Of a DNA stretch of 5,950 nucleotides, positions 1 through 5,778 are shown piece by piece. The stretch comes from DASPUH01 sp035622975 (GTDB lineage: Bacteria > Chloroflexota > Limnocylindria > Limnocylindrales > CSP1-4): the NCBI GenBank assembly GCA_035622975.1, contig DASPUH010000129.1:1-5950 (forward strand), read 5' to 3'. The translations under genes and the position numbers were made by a program. A model generated the notes under the pieces. It was given only the letters and a program-made list of their open reading frames with translations, searched no databases and was not told the DNA's origin. The number at the start of each line of letters is the position of its first letter. Within the stretch, counting starts at the first letter, position 1.

Positions 1-731
1 ATCGGAGCCGGATCGGACGCCGCCGCCATCACGACGATGGTGTAGTCCATCGCCCCGCTCTTCTTGAGCCGCTCGACCACGGAGGCGACGGTGGACTGCT
101 TCTGACCGATGGCGACGTACACGCAGATCACGTCGCCGCCCTTCTGGTTGATGATCGTGTCGATGGCGATGGCCGTCTTGCCGGTGCCGCGGTCCCCGAT
201 GATCAGCTCCCGCTGGCCCCGGCCGATGGGGATCATCGAGTCCACGGCCTTGATCCCCGTCTGGAGCGGCTCCTTCACCGGCTGGCGCACCACGATGCCC
301 GGCGCCACCATCTCGACGTGGCGCGCGCCCTGCGCGGCGATCGGGCCGCGGCCGTCGAGCGGCCGGCCGAGCGGATCCACCACCCGGCCCACCATGCCGT
401 CCCCGACCGGCACCTCGAACACGCGGCCCGTGCGGCGGACCTCGTCCCCTTCGCGGAGATCGAGGTAGTTCCCCAGGATCACGGCCCCGATGTTGTCTTC
501 CTCGAGGTTCAGCGCGAGGCCGCTGATGGTCTCGTCGGTGGCGGACGCCCGGAACTCGAGCATCTCGCCGGCCATGGCCGCGGTGAGGCCGTAGACGCGA
601 GCCACGCCGTCCTTCACCTCGAGGACCGTGCCGACCTCCTCGAGACCGGCGGCGGCGAGGTCGGCGGCCTCGATCTCCTTGAGGAGGACGTCCTTCAGTT
701 CGCCGGGGCGGAGCACCGATTCGTTGGCCAT
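1..731 (-). CDS. atpA: F1 ATP synthase subunit alpha, N-terminal 243 codons (cut by window edge)
   Basis: This is the alpha subunit of the F1 catalytic head of ATP synthase, which carries the non-catalytic nucleotide sites. The 243 complete codons cover the N-terminal beta-barrel (about residues 25-95, including EVKDGVARVYGL) and the first part of the nucleotide-binding domain. They include GRVVDPLGRPLDG (115-127), the P-loop GDRGTGKT (179-186) and YVAIGQK (205-211). The reading frame is continuous to the left edge, and roughly the C-terminal half lies outside. The ATG at 729-731 gives an N-terminus of normal length for the family, but I see no clear Shine-Dalgarno sequence before it. The P-loop has Gly182 where most alpha subunits have Gln (GDRQTGKT). 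The gene is not preceded by atpH; its upstream neighbour is a regulator gene 82 bases away, so atpA seems to start its own transcription unit. The identification is secure; the start is likely but not proven. Confidence 0.97.
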   Translation of the reverse strand, partial: MANESVLRPGELKDVLLKEIEAADLAAAGLEEVGTVLEVKDGVARVYGLTAAMAGEMLEFRASATDETISGLALNLEEDNIGAVILGNYLDLREGDEVRRTGRVFEVPVGDGMVGRVVDPLGRPLDGRGPIAAQGARHVEMVAPGIVVRQPVKEPLQTGIKAVDSMIPIGRGQRELIIGDRGTGKTAIAIDTIINQKGGDVICVYVAIGQKQSTVASVVERLKKSGAMDYTIVVMAAASDPAP

Positions 732-762
732 GAGACGCTGTGTGAAGGGTGGAATCGCTTCG

Positions 763-791
763 ACTATAGTCCTGAAAACTACCCGCGAGAA
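763..791 (-). promoter_or_regulatory. Candidate promoter for atpA with a 10-bp palindrome over the -10
   Basis: On the minus strand TATAGT (763-768) matches the -10 consensus at five of six bases. TTCTCG (786-791) lies 17 bases upstream and is a poor -35, with three of six matches. The predicted start near 756 would give a leader of about 25 bases. The -10 sits inside the perfect palindrome GACTATAGTC (762-771), which could be a protein-binding site or chance. The -35 overlaps the loop of the adjacent hairpin. It is plausible because atpA needs a promoter if the hairpin terminates the upstream gene, but the evidence is weak. Confidence 0.3.
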
Positions 792-796
792 GCGGG
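782..796 (-). terminator. Possible terminator after the AraC-type gene
   Basis: CCCGC and GCGGG form a perfect 5-bp GC stem with a 5-base loop, starting 17 bases beyond the stop codon at 814-816. On the minus strand it is followed by TAGTTTTC, a short and interrupted T tract. The placement between two unrelated genes fits a weak intrinsic terminator; the short stem keeps confidence moderate. Confidence 0.4.
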
Positions 797-813
797 ACCC
801 GGCAACGGACGGC

Positions 814-1608
814 TCACCGGCCCGTCCCCCAGCTCCGGCTCCGGGTCCGGCCGCGCAGGAACGAGCCGAGCACGCCGGCCGGTCCGAGCGCGCTGAGGCC
901 GCGCGCGGTCACGCCCGCGACCCGCCGGGCCGCCCCCGAGAGGTGGCTCGCCGAGGCGAAGCCCAGGATGCGCGCGACCGCGCGGACCGAATAGCCGGGG
1001 TTGGCCAGCAGGTCGGCGGCGGTGGCCGCCCGCGCGAGGTCGATGACCCGCTTGAGGTTCGGGGCGCCGCCCGCGCCGAACTGGCGCGACAGGTGCTCGC
1101 GCGAGACGCCGAGCTCGGCGGCGATGTCGGAGGTGCGGAGCCGGCCGCCCACGCGCCGCATCACCACCCGCCACGCCTGCTCCTGCAGCGGGTCGAGGAG
1201 GCGCAGCAGCCGCGGCGCCCCGGCCAGCGTGGCCAGGCGCACGGCGCTCGCCGTGCCGGGGAGGATCAGGTCGGCCAGCACCGCGTCCTCCACGCCCTCG
1301 AAGATGGGACGGGCGGCCGCGCCGCGGATGCACGAGACCAGGAGGTCCGCCTCGTCCGGCCGGAACGCCGAGTAGGCGAAGCGGGGGACGCCCGGGTAGG
1401 CCACCCGGCAGGCGGCGAGCACGGCGAGCGCCCCCGGCACCCGCGCATCGACGACGATCGCGTCCACCAGCGTCGCCGCGAGCAGGCGCTCGACCGCGGC
1501 CGCTGAGCGGCAGGACGCCACGCGCGTGCGGCCCCGCGGCATCGCGCGCCGGAAGGCCGTGCGGGCCGCGGGGCCCTTGAGCAAGGTGATGATCGCGGGC
1601 TGGCTCAC
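814..1608 (-). CDS. AraC-type HTH protein with a degenerate receiver-like N-terminal domain
   Basis: A 264-residue probable DNA-binding protein. The C-terminal part (about 150-240) has the two helix-turn-helix units of the AraC/XylS family. The first is around 158-178 (TSDIAAELGVSREHLSRQF) and the second around 206-228 (YSVRAVARILGFASASHL), followed by the usual short tail helix. The N-terminal 105 residues look like a response-regulator receiver: VDAIVVDARVPG puts Asp54 at the phosphoacceptor position and FAYSAF puts Ser80 at the conserved Ser/Thr. However, the acidic pair normally at the end of the first strand is missing, and no lysine is evident at the usual C-terminal site. Phosphorylation is therefore doubtful and no kinase gene is nearby. 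The start is GTG with no visible ribosome binding site; it lies 19 bases after the Nudix stop, which suggests cotranscription. The HTH call is strong; the receiver call is inferred from pattern only. Confidence 0.82.
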   Translation of the reverse strand: MSQPAIITLLKGPAARTAFRRAMPRGRTRVASCRSAAAVERLLAATLVDAIVVDARVPGALAVLAACRVAYPGVPRFAYSAFRPDEADLLVSCIRGAAARPIFEGVEDAVLADLILPGTASAVRLATLAGAPRLLRLLDPLQEQAWRVVMRRVGGRLRTSDIAAELGVSREHLSRQFGAGGAPNLKRVIDLARAATAADLLANPGYSVRAVARILGFASASHLSGAARRVAGVTARGLSALGPAGVLGSFLRGRTRSRSWGTGR

Positions 1609-1627
1609 GAGGATGCGCCGACCCGGC

Positions 1628-2077
1628 TCACGCTTCCCAGCGGGCGGCGACCAGCTCTCCGGCTCGGTTCAAGACTTCCCGCGCATTGGCGTAGGAGACC
1701 GCCTTGACGGCGGCGTCGAAGGGCAGCCAGCGGCAGGCGGTGATCCCCTCGTCCCGCTGCGGGCACGCCTCGCCCGCGGCGCTCTCCATCAGGAAGAACA
1801 CGCACGTCTTGTGGATCAAGCGGCGGCGGAACCGGAAGAACCAGTCGATCTCCTGGATCGGCCCGTGCAGCACCAGGTCCGAGAGCCCGGTCTCCTCGGC
1901 CACCTCGCGCAGCGCGGCCTCGGCGGCCGCCTCGCCGGCCTCGAGGTGGCCCTTGGGCAGCCCCCAGTTGCGGTACGAGTCCCGGATCAGGAGGAACGCG
2001 GGGCGGTCGCCGTTGCGGCGCCGGAACACCACGCCCCCGGCCGAGGTCTCCTCGATCGGCACCGGCCGTTCCGCCAC
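1628..2077 (-). CDS. Nudix hydrolase, Ap4A/Ap6A-hydrolase-like
   Basis: A 149-residue protein of the size of a single Nudix domain. It has a complete Nudix box at 43-65: Gly43, Glu49, Arg57-Glu58, Glu61-Glu62, Gly64. These residues bind the divalent metals used to cleave nucleoside diphosphates linked to another moiety. The stretch SAGGVVFR (12-19) followed by NWGLPKGHLEAGE (37-49) resembles bacterial diadenosine polyphosphate hydrolases such as Thermus Ndx1 rather than 8-oxo-dGTP-specific MutT, but the substrate cannot be fixed from sequence. Chosen start: GTG at 2075-2077, whose first base is the last base of the mlaD stop codon (TAGTG). No ribosome binding site is visible, so translation is probably coupled to mlaD. 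The frame stays open far upstream, but there it runs over mlaD and mlaF in the wrong frame. The family is certain; the link to lipid transport is only by position. Confidence 0.93.
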   Translation of the reverse strand: MAERPVPIEETSAGGVVFRRRNGDRPAFLLIRDSYRNWGLPKGHLEAGEAAAEAALREVAEETGLSDLVLHGPIQEIDWFFRFRRRLIHKTCVFFLMESAAGEACPQRDEGITACRWLPFDAAVKAVSYANAREVLNRAGELVAARWEA

Positions 2078-3084
2078 TAGAACACCGAGAACGAGAAGTA
2101 GCGGCGCGGGTTCCTCTGGATGTCCGCCAGCAGCTCGCGCAGGGTCCGCACCGTCCCGAGCGCCTCGCTGTACAGCGTGGTGTCCCGGCTGAGGCGGCCC
2201 AGCGTGCCCTCCCCCGCCTGGATGCGCTGCAGCATCGAGTCGGTCCGCGCCACGATGCGCTCGAACGCCTGCTGCTGCCCGGCGGCCGACCGGGCCAGGG
2301 TGCGGAGGTTGGACGCGACGTCGGAGAGGTTCGCGGTGACCGTGTCGGTGTGGCCGAGGATCCGCTGCAGCTGGTCGCGCGAGGTGGCCGAATCCACGCG
2401 CGAGGCGGTGCGGGCGATCGACCGGGCGGTCGCCGCCAGCAGCGTGGTCCCGGTGTCGAGGCTGCCGCCGATCCGCGTGAGCGTGGATTCCTGCCCTTGC
2501 GCGATCGTGCGCAGCACGCTGGACAGGCGTGCCAGGTCGGCGAAGGCGTTCTTGAGCCGCACCGAGGACGACGAATCGAACGCCGAGCTCACGCGCTCGG
2601 AGATCACGGCGATGTCGCCGGCGATGCGGCCGGCCTGCGCCGTGAGCTGGCCAACGTCGGGCAGCGCCGCGCCCGGCATCACGTTGCCGCGGGCCGGCGT
2701 GGCCTCGGCGATCGCCTTCCGGATCTCGGGGTCGTCGGGGAGGTTGTCGCGCGAGATGACCTGCACGCCCCAGTCGCCGAACAGCGTCGTGGACGCGAAC
2801 AGGGCCACCGGGTTCTTCGGCAGCACCGTCGAGCCGTTGAGCCGCAGCGACACCGTGACCCAGTCGCTCCGCGACAGCGCGATCTGGTCCACCCGGCCGA
2901 TGCGCACCCCGCGCAGCAGCACGGGGTCGCCCGGCAGCAGGCCGCCGATCGACCGCACCCGCACGTCGCGGGTGAAGTCGTTGCCGCCGAACCGGGCCTG
3001 ACTGAGCCAGATGGTCCCCGCCACCACGAGCAGGATGGCCATCAGCACCGACGCCCCCACCAGGGCTTCGCTGACGCGCTTCAT
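2077..3084 (-). CDS. mlaD: MCE-domain (MlaD-like) substrate-binding protein of a phospholipid ABC transporter
   Basis: A 335-residue inner-membrane-anchored periplasmic protein. A single transmembrane segment lies at about 9-28. An MCE domain follows (about 38-112) with the typical GGLLPGDPVLLRGVRIGRVDQI (47-68), which forms the lipid-binding ring in this family. The rest (about 140-325) is mostly alpha-helical and probably coiled-coil, longer than E. coli MlaD (about 183 residues) and closer to the longer MCE proteins. The C-terminus RNPRRYFSFSVF resembles tails of MCE proteins from other FCB-group bacteria. The ATG at 3082-3084 overlaps the mlaF stop (ATGA), and a strong AGGAGG lies 7 bases before it, the best ribosome binding site in this operon. 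Its neighbours are the cognate permease and ATPase. No mlaB, mlaC or mlaA is present in the window. The family is confident; transport direction and exact lipid are unknown. Confidence 0.93.
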   Translation of the reverse strand: MKRVSEALVGASVLMAILLVVAGTIWLSQARFGGNDFTRDVRVRSIGGLLPGDPVLLRGVRIGRVDQIALSRSDWVTVSLRLNGSTVLPKNPVALFASTTLFGDWGVQVISRDNLPDDPEIRKAIAEATPARGNVMPGAALPDVGQLTAQAGRIAGDIAVISERVSSAFDSSSSVRLKNAFADLARLSSVLRTIAQGQESTLTRIGGSLDTGTTLLAATARSIARTASRVDSATSRDQLQRILGHTDTVTANLSDVASNLRTLARSAAGQQQAFERIVARTDSMLQRIQAGEGTLGRLSRDTTLYSEALGTVRTLRELLADIQRNPRRYFSFSVF

Positions 3085-3875
3085 CCTTCGTCCTCCTGCG
3101 CGAGACGGCTGGACGCCGTCGCGAGGCTCGCGCGCTCGGCCGCCCGCCCGTCGGGCCGGCCCTCGATGAACTGCCGCACCACCGGATCGGCGGTCGCCCG
3201 GATCTCGTCCACGGTGCCGACCTGCCGGATGCGGCCCTGGTACAGCATAGCGATGCGGTCACCGACCGTGTAGGCGGTGCGCATGTCGTGGGTGATCACG
3301 ATGCTGGTGACCCCCAGCGCCTCGCGGGTCCGCACGATGAGCCGGTCGATCACCGCCGAGGTGACGGGATCCAGGCCCGTGGTCGGCTCGTCGTAGAGGA
3401 GGTACTTGGGCCGGAGGGCGATGGCGCGCGCCAGGCCCACCCGCTTGCGCATCCCGCCCGACAGCTCGGCGGGCATGTGGCCCTCGGTCCCGACGAGGTC
3501 CACCAGCCGCAACGACTCGGCGACCCGGGCCGCGATCTCCGCCTCGCTCATCGTGCGCCGCCGCCTCAGGCCCAGCGCGACGTTCTCGAAGATGGTCAGC
3601 GAGTCGAACAGCGCGGCGAACTGGAACACGAAGCCGATGGTGGCCCGGAGCTCGGTCAGCTCGCGGCGGCGCAGGTTCGCCACCACCTGCCCGTCCACGA
3701 CGACCTCGCCCGCGTCCGGCTCGAGCAAGCCCACCACGTGCTTGACGGCGACGCTCTTGCCGGTGCCGGAGTAGCCGATGACGACCATCGTCTCGCCGTC
3801 GTGCACCGTCAGCGAGAACCCTTCCAGCACCCGGTTCGTGCCGAACGCCTTGTGGAGGTCGCGGAACTCGATCAC
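3081..3875 (-). CDS. mlaF: MlaF-like ATP-binding subunit of the phospholipid ABC transporter
   Basis: A 264-residue cytoplasmic ATPase that powers the MlaE/MlaD complex. All ABC motifs are intact: Walker A GYSGTGKS (34-41), Q-loop Gln85, signature LSGGMRKRV (138-146), Walker B YLLYDEPTTGLDP (158-170) and the switch His196. GMRKR after the signature and FAALFDSLTIFENV after the Q-loop are typical of the Mla/MCE ATPase group. The tail after about 238 is charged and variable. Chosen start: GTG at 3873-3875, overlapping the mlaE stop as GTGA. There is no visible ribosome binding site, so coupled translation is likely. The open frame extends upstream through mlaE but encodes no sensible protein there. 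The stop overlaps the mlaD start by 4 bases. The identification is certain at family level; the mla symbol is by homology and gene order. Confidence 0.95.
   Translation of the reverse strand: MIEFRDLHKAFGTNRVLEGFSLTVHDGETMVVIGYSGTGKSVAVKHVVGLLEPDAGEVVVDGQVVANLRRRELTELRATIGFVFQFAALFDSLTIFENVALGLRRRRTMSEAEIAARVAESLRLVDLVGTEGHMPAELSGGMRKRVGLARAIALRPKYLLYDEPTTGLDPVTSAVIDRLIVRTREALGVTSIVITHDMRTAYTVGDRIAMLYQGRIRQVGTVDEIRATADPVVRQFIEGRPDGRAAERASLATASSRLAQEDEG
3092..3097 (-). promoter_or_regulatory. Ribosome binding site of mlaD
   Basis: AGGAGG, a full anti-Shine-Dalgarno match, sits 7 bases before the ATG of mlaD inside the 3' end of mlaF. It fixes the mlaD start. It stands out because the other genes of this operon lack a recognisable site, which hints that the MCE protein is made in higher amounts. 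Confidence 0.8.
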
Positions 3876-4651
3876 GACATCACGTGGGTGCGGAGCAGGG
3901 TCACCGCCCAGTACGCGTCCAGCACCAGGATCATCTCCGCGCTGTAGACCACCGTGCGCGTCGTCGCCCGCCCCACGCCCTCGGCGCCGCCCCGCGTCGT
4001 GAGCCCGAGGAAGCAGCCGATCAGCGTGATGACCATCCCGAACGACGCCGACTTGACGAGCCCGTACTGGACGTCGAACGGGACGAAGAACAGCTGCAGC
4101 CCGCGCACGAACTCCGCGGTCGTCACGGGCAGCAGCGTGGTGGCCGCGATCCAGCCGGTCAGGAGCCCCGTGGCCATCGCGAACGCCACCACCACGGGGA
4201 ACATCGCGGTCCCCGCCAGCACGCGCGGGATCACCAGGTAGGCGTACGGGTTGTAGGCCAGGGTTTCCAGCGCGTCCACCTGCTCCGTCACCTGCATCGT
4301 GCCCAGCTCGGCGGCGATGTTGGCGCCGACGCGCCCCGCCAGGGCGAGGCCCGTCAGGACCGGGCCCAGCTCTAGGATCATCGTCTTGCCCACCAGCGTG
4401 CCGACCAGGTACGGCGGCACGTAGTTCGTCATGGCGTAGGAGGCCAGCAGGGCGAGGACGATGCCCGTGAACGCGGCGATGAACAGGGTGATCGGCAGGG
4501 AGTCCACCCCCAGCCGTCGCATCTGCTGCAGGGTCTGCGACCCCCAGGTGCGGACGTCCGACAGCGCGCGGATGGTGTCGCCGATGAACCGGCCGAGCCG
4601 GCCGTACGCCTCGACGACCCCGACCACGTGGCGGCCCAGGGAGGCGAACAC
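3872..4651 (-). CDS. mlaE: MlaE-like permease of the phospholipid ABC transporter
   Basis: A 259-residue integral inner-membrane protein of the MlaE/YrbE family, the usual length. An amphipathic N-terminal helix region (about 1-45) is followed by hydrophobic segments at about 52-75, 90-112, 145-172, 200-217 and 236-254. The family hallmark ELGPVLTGLALAGRVG is at 94-109, continuing into NIAAELGTMQVTEQVDAL, and the C-terminal GLTTRGGAEGVGRATT is at 216-231. The dimer is expected to form the lipid-conducting core with MlaF below and the MCE ring above. The start is GTG at 4649-4651; no ribosome binding site is visible. A second in-frame GTG at 4625-4627 (residue 9) is an alternative. A candidate promoter ends only 6 bases before the first GTG. 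It is the first gene of the five-gene unit. The family call is very strong; the precise start is uncertain. Confidence 0.94.
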   Translation of the reverse strand: MFASLGRHVVGVVEAYGRLGRFIGDTIRALSDVRTWGSQTLQQMRRLGVDSLPITLFIAAFTGIVLALLASYAMTNYVPPYLVGTLVGKTMILELGPVLTGLALAGRVGANIAAELGTMQVTEQVDALETLAYNPYAYLVIPRVLAGTAMFPVVVAFAMATGLLTGWIAATTLLPVTTAEFVRGLQLFFVPFDVQYGLVKSASFGMVITLIGCFLGLTTRGGAEGVGRATTRTVVYSAEMILVLDAYWAVTLLRTHVMS

Positions 4652-4657
4652 GCGGGC

Positions 4658-4686
4658 AAGATAGAGCGGACGGGAGCGGGGGACAA
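4658..4686 (-). promoter_or_regulatory. Candidate promoter of the mlaEFD operon
   Basis: On the minus strand TTGTCC (4681-4686) and TATCTT (4658-4663) are separated by exactly 17 bases; each matches the sigma-70 hexamers at four of six positions, including the key T, A and final T of the -10. It lies between the hairpin behind the sigma gene and the mlaE start. Transcription would begin at about 4650-4652, on top of the annotated GTG, implying a leaderless message or a later start codon. Confidence 0.42.
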
Positions 4687-4707
4687 GAATGTGATACCGG
4701 AAACGAG

Positions 4708-4740
4708 CGGCGGCCGGGAGGAGGCTCCCCCCGGCCGCCG
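4708..4740 (-). terminator. Strong GC hairpin after the sigma factor gene, likely terminator
   Basis: An 11-bp perfect stem (4708-4718 with 4730-4740; arm CGGCGGCCGGG) closes an 11-base loop, beginning 16 bases beyond the sigma factor stop. The downstream minus-strand sequence CTCGTTTCC has only three T residues, so it is not a classical intrinsic terminator. GC-rich genomes often use such U-poor hairpins, or the hairpin could protect the 3' end of the mRNA. The stem is plainly present; its function is inferred. Confidence 0.6.
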
Positions 4741-4756
4741 CCAGGACCCGACGCCG

Positions 4757-5656
4757 TCAGGCCGCGAAGCTGGCCAGCGCCTTCCCCACCGTGCCCTCGC
4801 GCAGCCGCTTCAGCGCGCGGTCCCGGAGCTGGCGGATGCGCTCGCGCGTGACGCCGAGCATGCCGCCGATCTCCTCGAGCGTGTGCTCGCGGCCGCCGTC
4901 GAGGCCGAAGTAGAGGCGCAGGACCTTCGCGTCGCGCGGCGGCAGCGTGGCCAGCGCGCTCTCGATCTCCTGGGCGAGGAACCGGTCCATGGCGCGGTCC
5001 TCGGTCGTCGGCCCCTCGTCGGAGACGAACCGCTCGATCAGCGAGCGGTCGCCGTCGGGGTCCAGCGGCGCGTCGAGCCGCACCTCGCCGCTGTTGAGGG
5101 CCGCCAGCGACTGCACCACCTCGAGCGACAGGCCGGTGGCGGCCGCGACCTCCTCGGGCGTCGGCTCGCGCCGCATCGACTGGCGCAGCGCCTCCGCGGT
5201 GCGGACGATCTTCGACAGGTCGGCCGTCCGGTTCAGGGGCACGCGCACCGTGCGGCCCTGGCGCGCCAGCGAGGCCAGGATCGCCTGCCGGATCCACCAC
5301 ACCGCGTAGGAGATGAACTTCACGCCCTGGTCGGGGTCGAACTTCCGGGCGGCCGTCATCAGGCCGACGTTGCCCTCGCCGATCAGGTCGGTGAGCGGGA
5401 GCCCCCGGTTCTGGTACTTCTTGGCCACGGAGATGACGAACCGCAGGTTGCGGCGCACCAGCTCCTGCATGGCGTCGTGGTCCCCGGCGCGCACCTTCTT
5501 GGCCAGCTCGATCTCCTCGTGCGGCTTGAGGAGGGGCGTGACCGACACCTCGTACAGGTACTGGTCGAGGATGTCGCGGTCCGCCTCCCCGGGCCCGAGG
5601 GGCAGGAGCGGCTTCGACGGACGACGGCGCTTCCGGGCGGCAGGCTGTTCAGCCAT
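4757..5656 (-). CDS. rpoD: Primary-type RNA polymerase sigma factor (RpoD/SigA family, no region 1.1)
   Basis: A 299-residue sigma-70 protein that directs core RNA polymerase to promoters. Region 1.2 is at about 27-60 (DRDILDQYLYEV, then EEIELAKKVRAGD). Region 2 is at about 66-137, with NLRFVISVAKKYQNRGLPL, DLIGEGNVGLM and FISYAVWWIRQAI. Region 3 is at about 145-220, and region 4 at about 229-290 with TLEEIGGMLGVTRERIRQL. The regions 2.3/2.4 and 4.2 that contact the -10 and -35 are intact. The inhibitory region 1.1 and the large non-conserved insert of E. coli RpoD are absent, as in Bacteroidota primary sigma factors of similar length. Start chosen at ATG 5654-5656 because AAGGA lies 5 bases before it. 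An in-frame ATG at 5711-5713 would add 19 residues, partly over a hairpin. The gene is monocistronic by the hairpin that follows it. It is probably the housekeeping sigma; a group 2 paralogue is possible. Confidence 0.93.
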   Translation of the reverse strand: MAEQPAARKRRRPSKPLLPLGPGEADRDILDQYLYEVSVTPLLKPHEEIELAKKVRAGDHDAMQELVRRNLRFVISVAKKYQNRGLPLTDLIGEGNVGLMTAARKFDPDQGVKFISYAVWWIRQAILASLARQGRTVRVPLNRTADLSKIVRTAEALRQSMRREPTPEEVAAATGLSLEVVQSLAALNSGEVRLDAPLDPDGDRSLIERFVSDEGPTTEDRAMDRFLAQEIESALATLPPRDAKVLRLYFGLDGGREHTLEEIGGMLGVTRERIRQLRDRALKRLREGTVGKALASFAA

Positions 5657-5661
5657 CTGAT

Positions 5662-5666
5662 TCCTT
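5662..5666 (-). promoter_or_regulatory. Ribosome binding site of the sigma factor gene
   Basis: AAGGA with 5 bases to the ATG at 5654-5656. It decides between this start and the in-frame ATGs further upstream; the one at 5711-5713 has only a weaker AAGG-like site before it. Confidence 0.6.
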
Positions 5667-5675
5667 ATATAGCGG

Positions 5676-5694
5676 GGCGCCCGAACCGGGCGCC
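5676..5694 (-). promoter_or_regulatory. Hairpin in the probable 5' leader of the sigma factor gene
   Basis: GGCGCCCG and CGGGCGCC form a perfect 8-bp all-G/C stem with a 3-base loop, ending 9 bases before the AAGGA ribosome binding site. In the mRNA it would form a very stable element just above the initiation region and could affect translation or mRNA stability. If the ATG at 5711-5713 were used, it would lie within coding sequence. The inverted repeat is seen directly; any regulatory role is inference. Confidence 0.45.
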
Positions 5695-5749
5695 GGGGCG
5701 TCTTGTTGTTCATCCGGCCTTGTACCCACCACCCGGACCGAAGTTCTCG

Positions 5750-5778
5750 TTGACCGGGGCGGGGCACCAAAATAGCTT
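5750..5778 (+). promoter_or_regulatory. Candidate promoter of the tRNA-Ala/tRNA-Gly operon
   Basis: TTGACC (5750-5755, five of six consensus bases) and TAGCTT (5773-5778) are separated by 17 bases. The -10 is only three of six, but these are the critical first T, A and last T. The extended TAGCTTTC also fits the Bacteroidota -7 pattern TAnnTTTG except for the last base. Transcription would start near 5785, about 33 bases before the first tRNA. Confidence 0.45.

Noticed and set aside
1..731. Possible frameshift in atpA
   Set aside because: A first pass seemed to give inconsistent phases, but recounting places the ATG at 729-731 and the frame is continuous to the left edge.
318..1506. Plus-strand open frames of 192 and 292 codons opposite atpA and the AraC-type gene
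   Set aside because: They overlap each other and well-supported minus-strand genes, with no recognisable motifs.
2078..3262. N-terminal extension of the Nudix frame through mlaD into mlaF
   Set aside because: It reads mlaD in the wrong frame and has no domain; the Nudix domain starts right after the GTG at 2075-2077.
2120..3273. Plus-strand open frames of 293 and 307 codons opposite mlaD
   Set aside because: Both are antisense to an intact MCE protein, show no recognisable domain and have biased composition from GC codon usage.
3876..5300. N-terminal extension of the ABC ATPase frame through mlaE and into the sigma gene
   Set aside because: The extra sequence is Arg/Pro/Gly-rich and out of frame with two real genes; the family N-terminus begins at the GTG at 3873-3875.
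5657..5770. Longest possible sigma factor start near 5770
   Set aside because: The added 38 residues match no sigma region and cross the divergent promoter area; the ATG with AAGGA at 5654-5656 is better supported.
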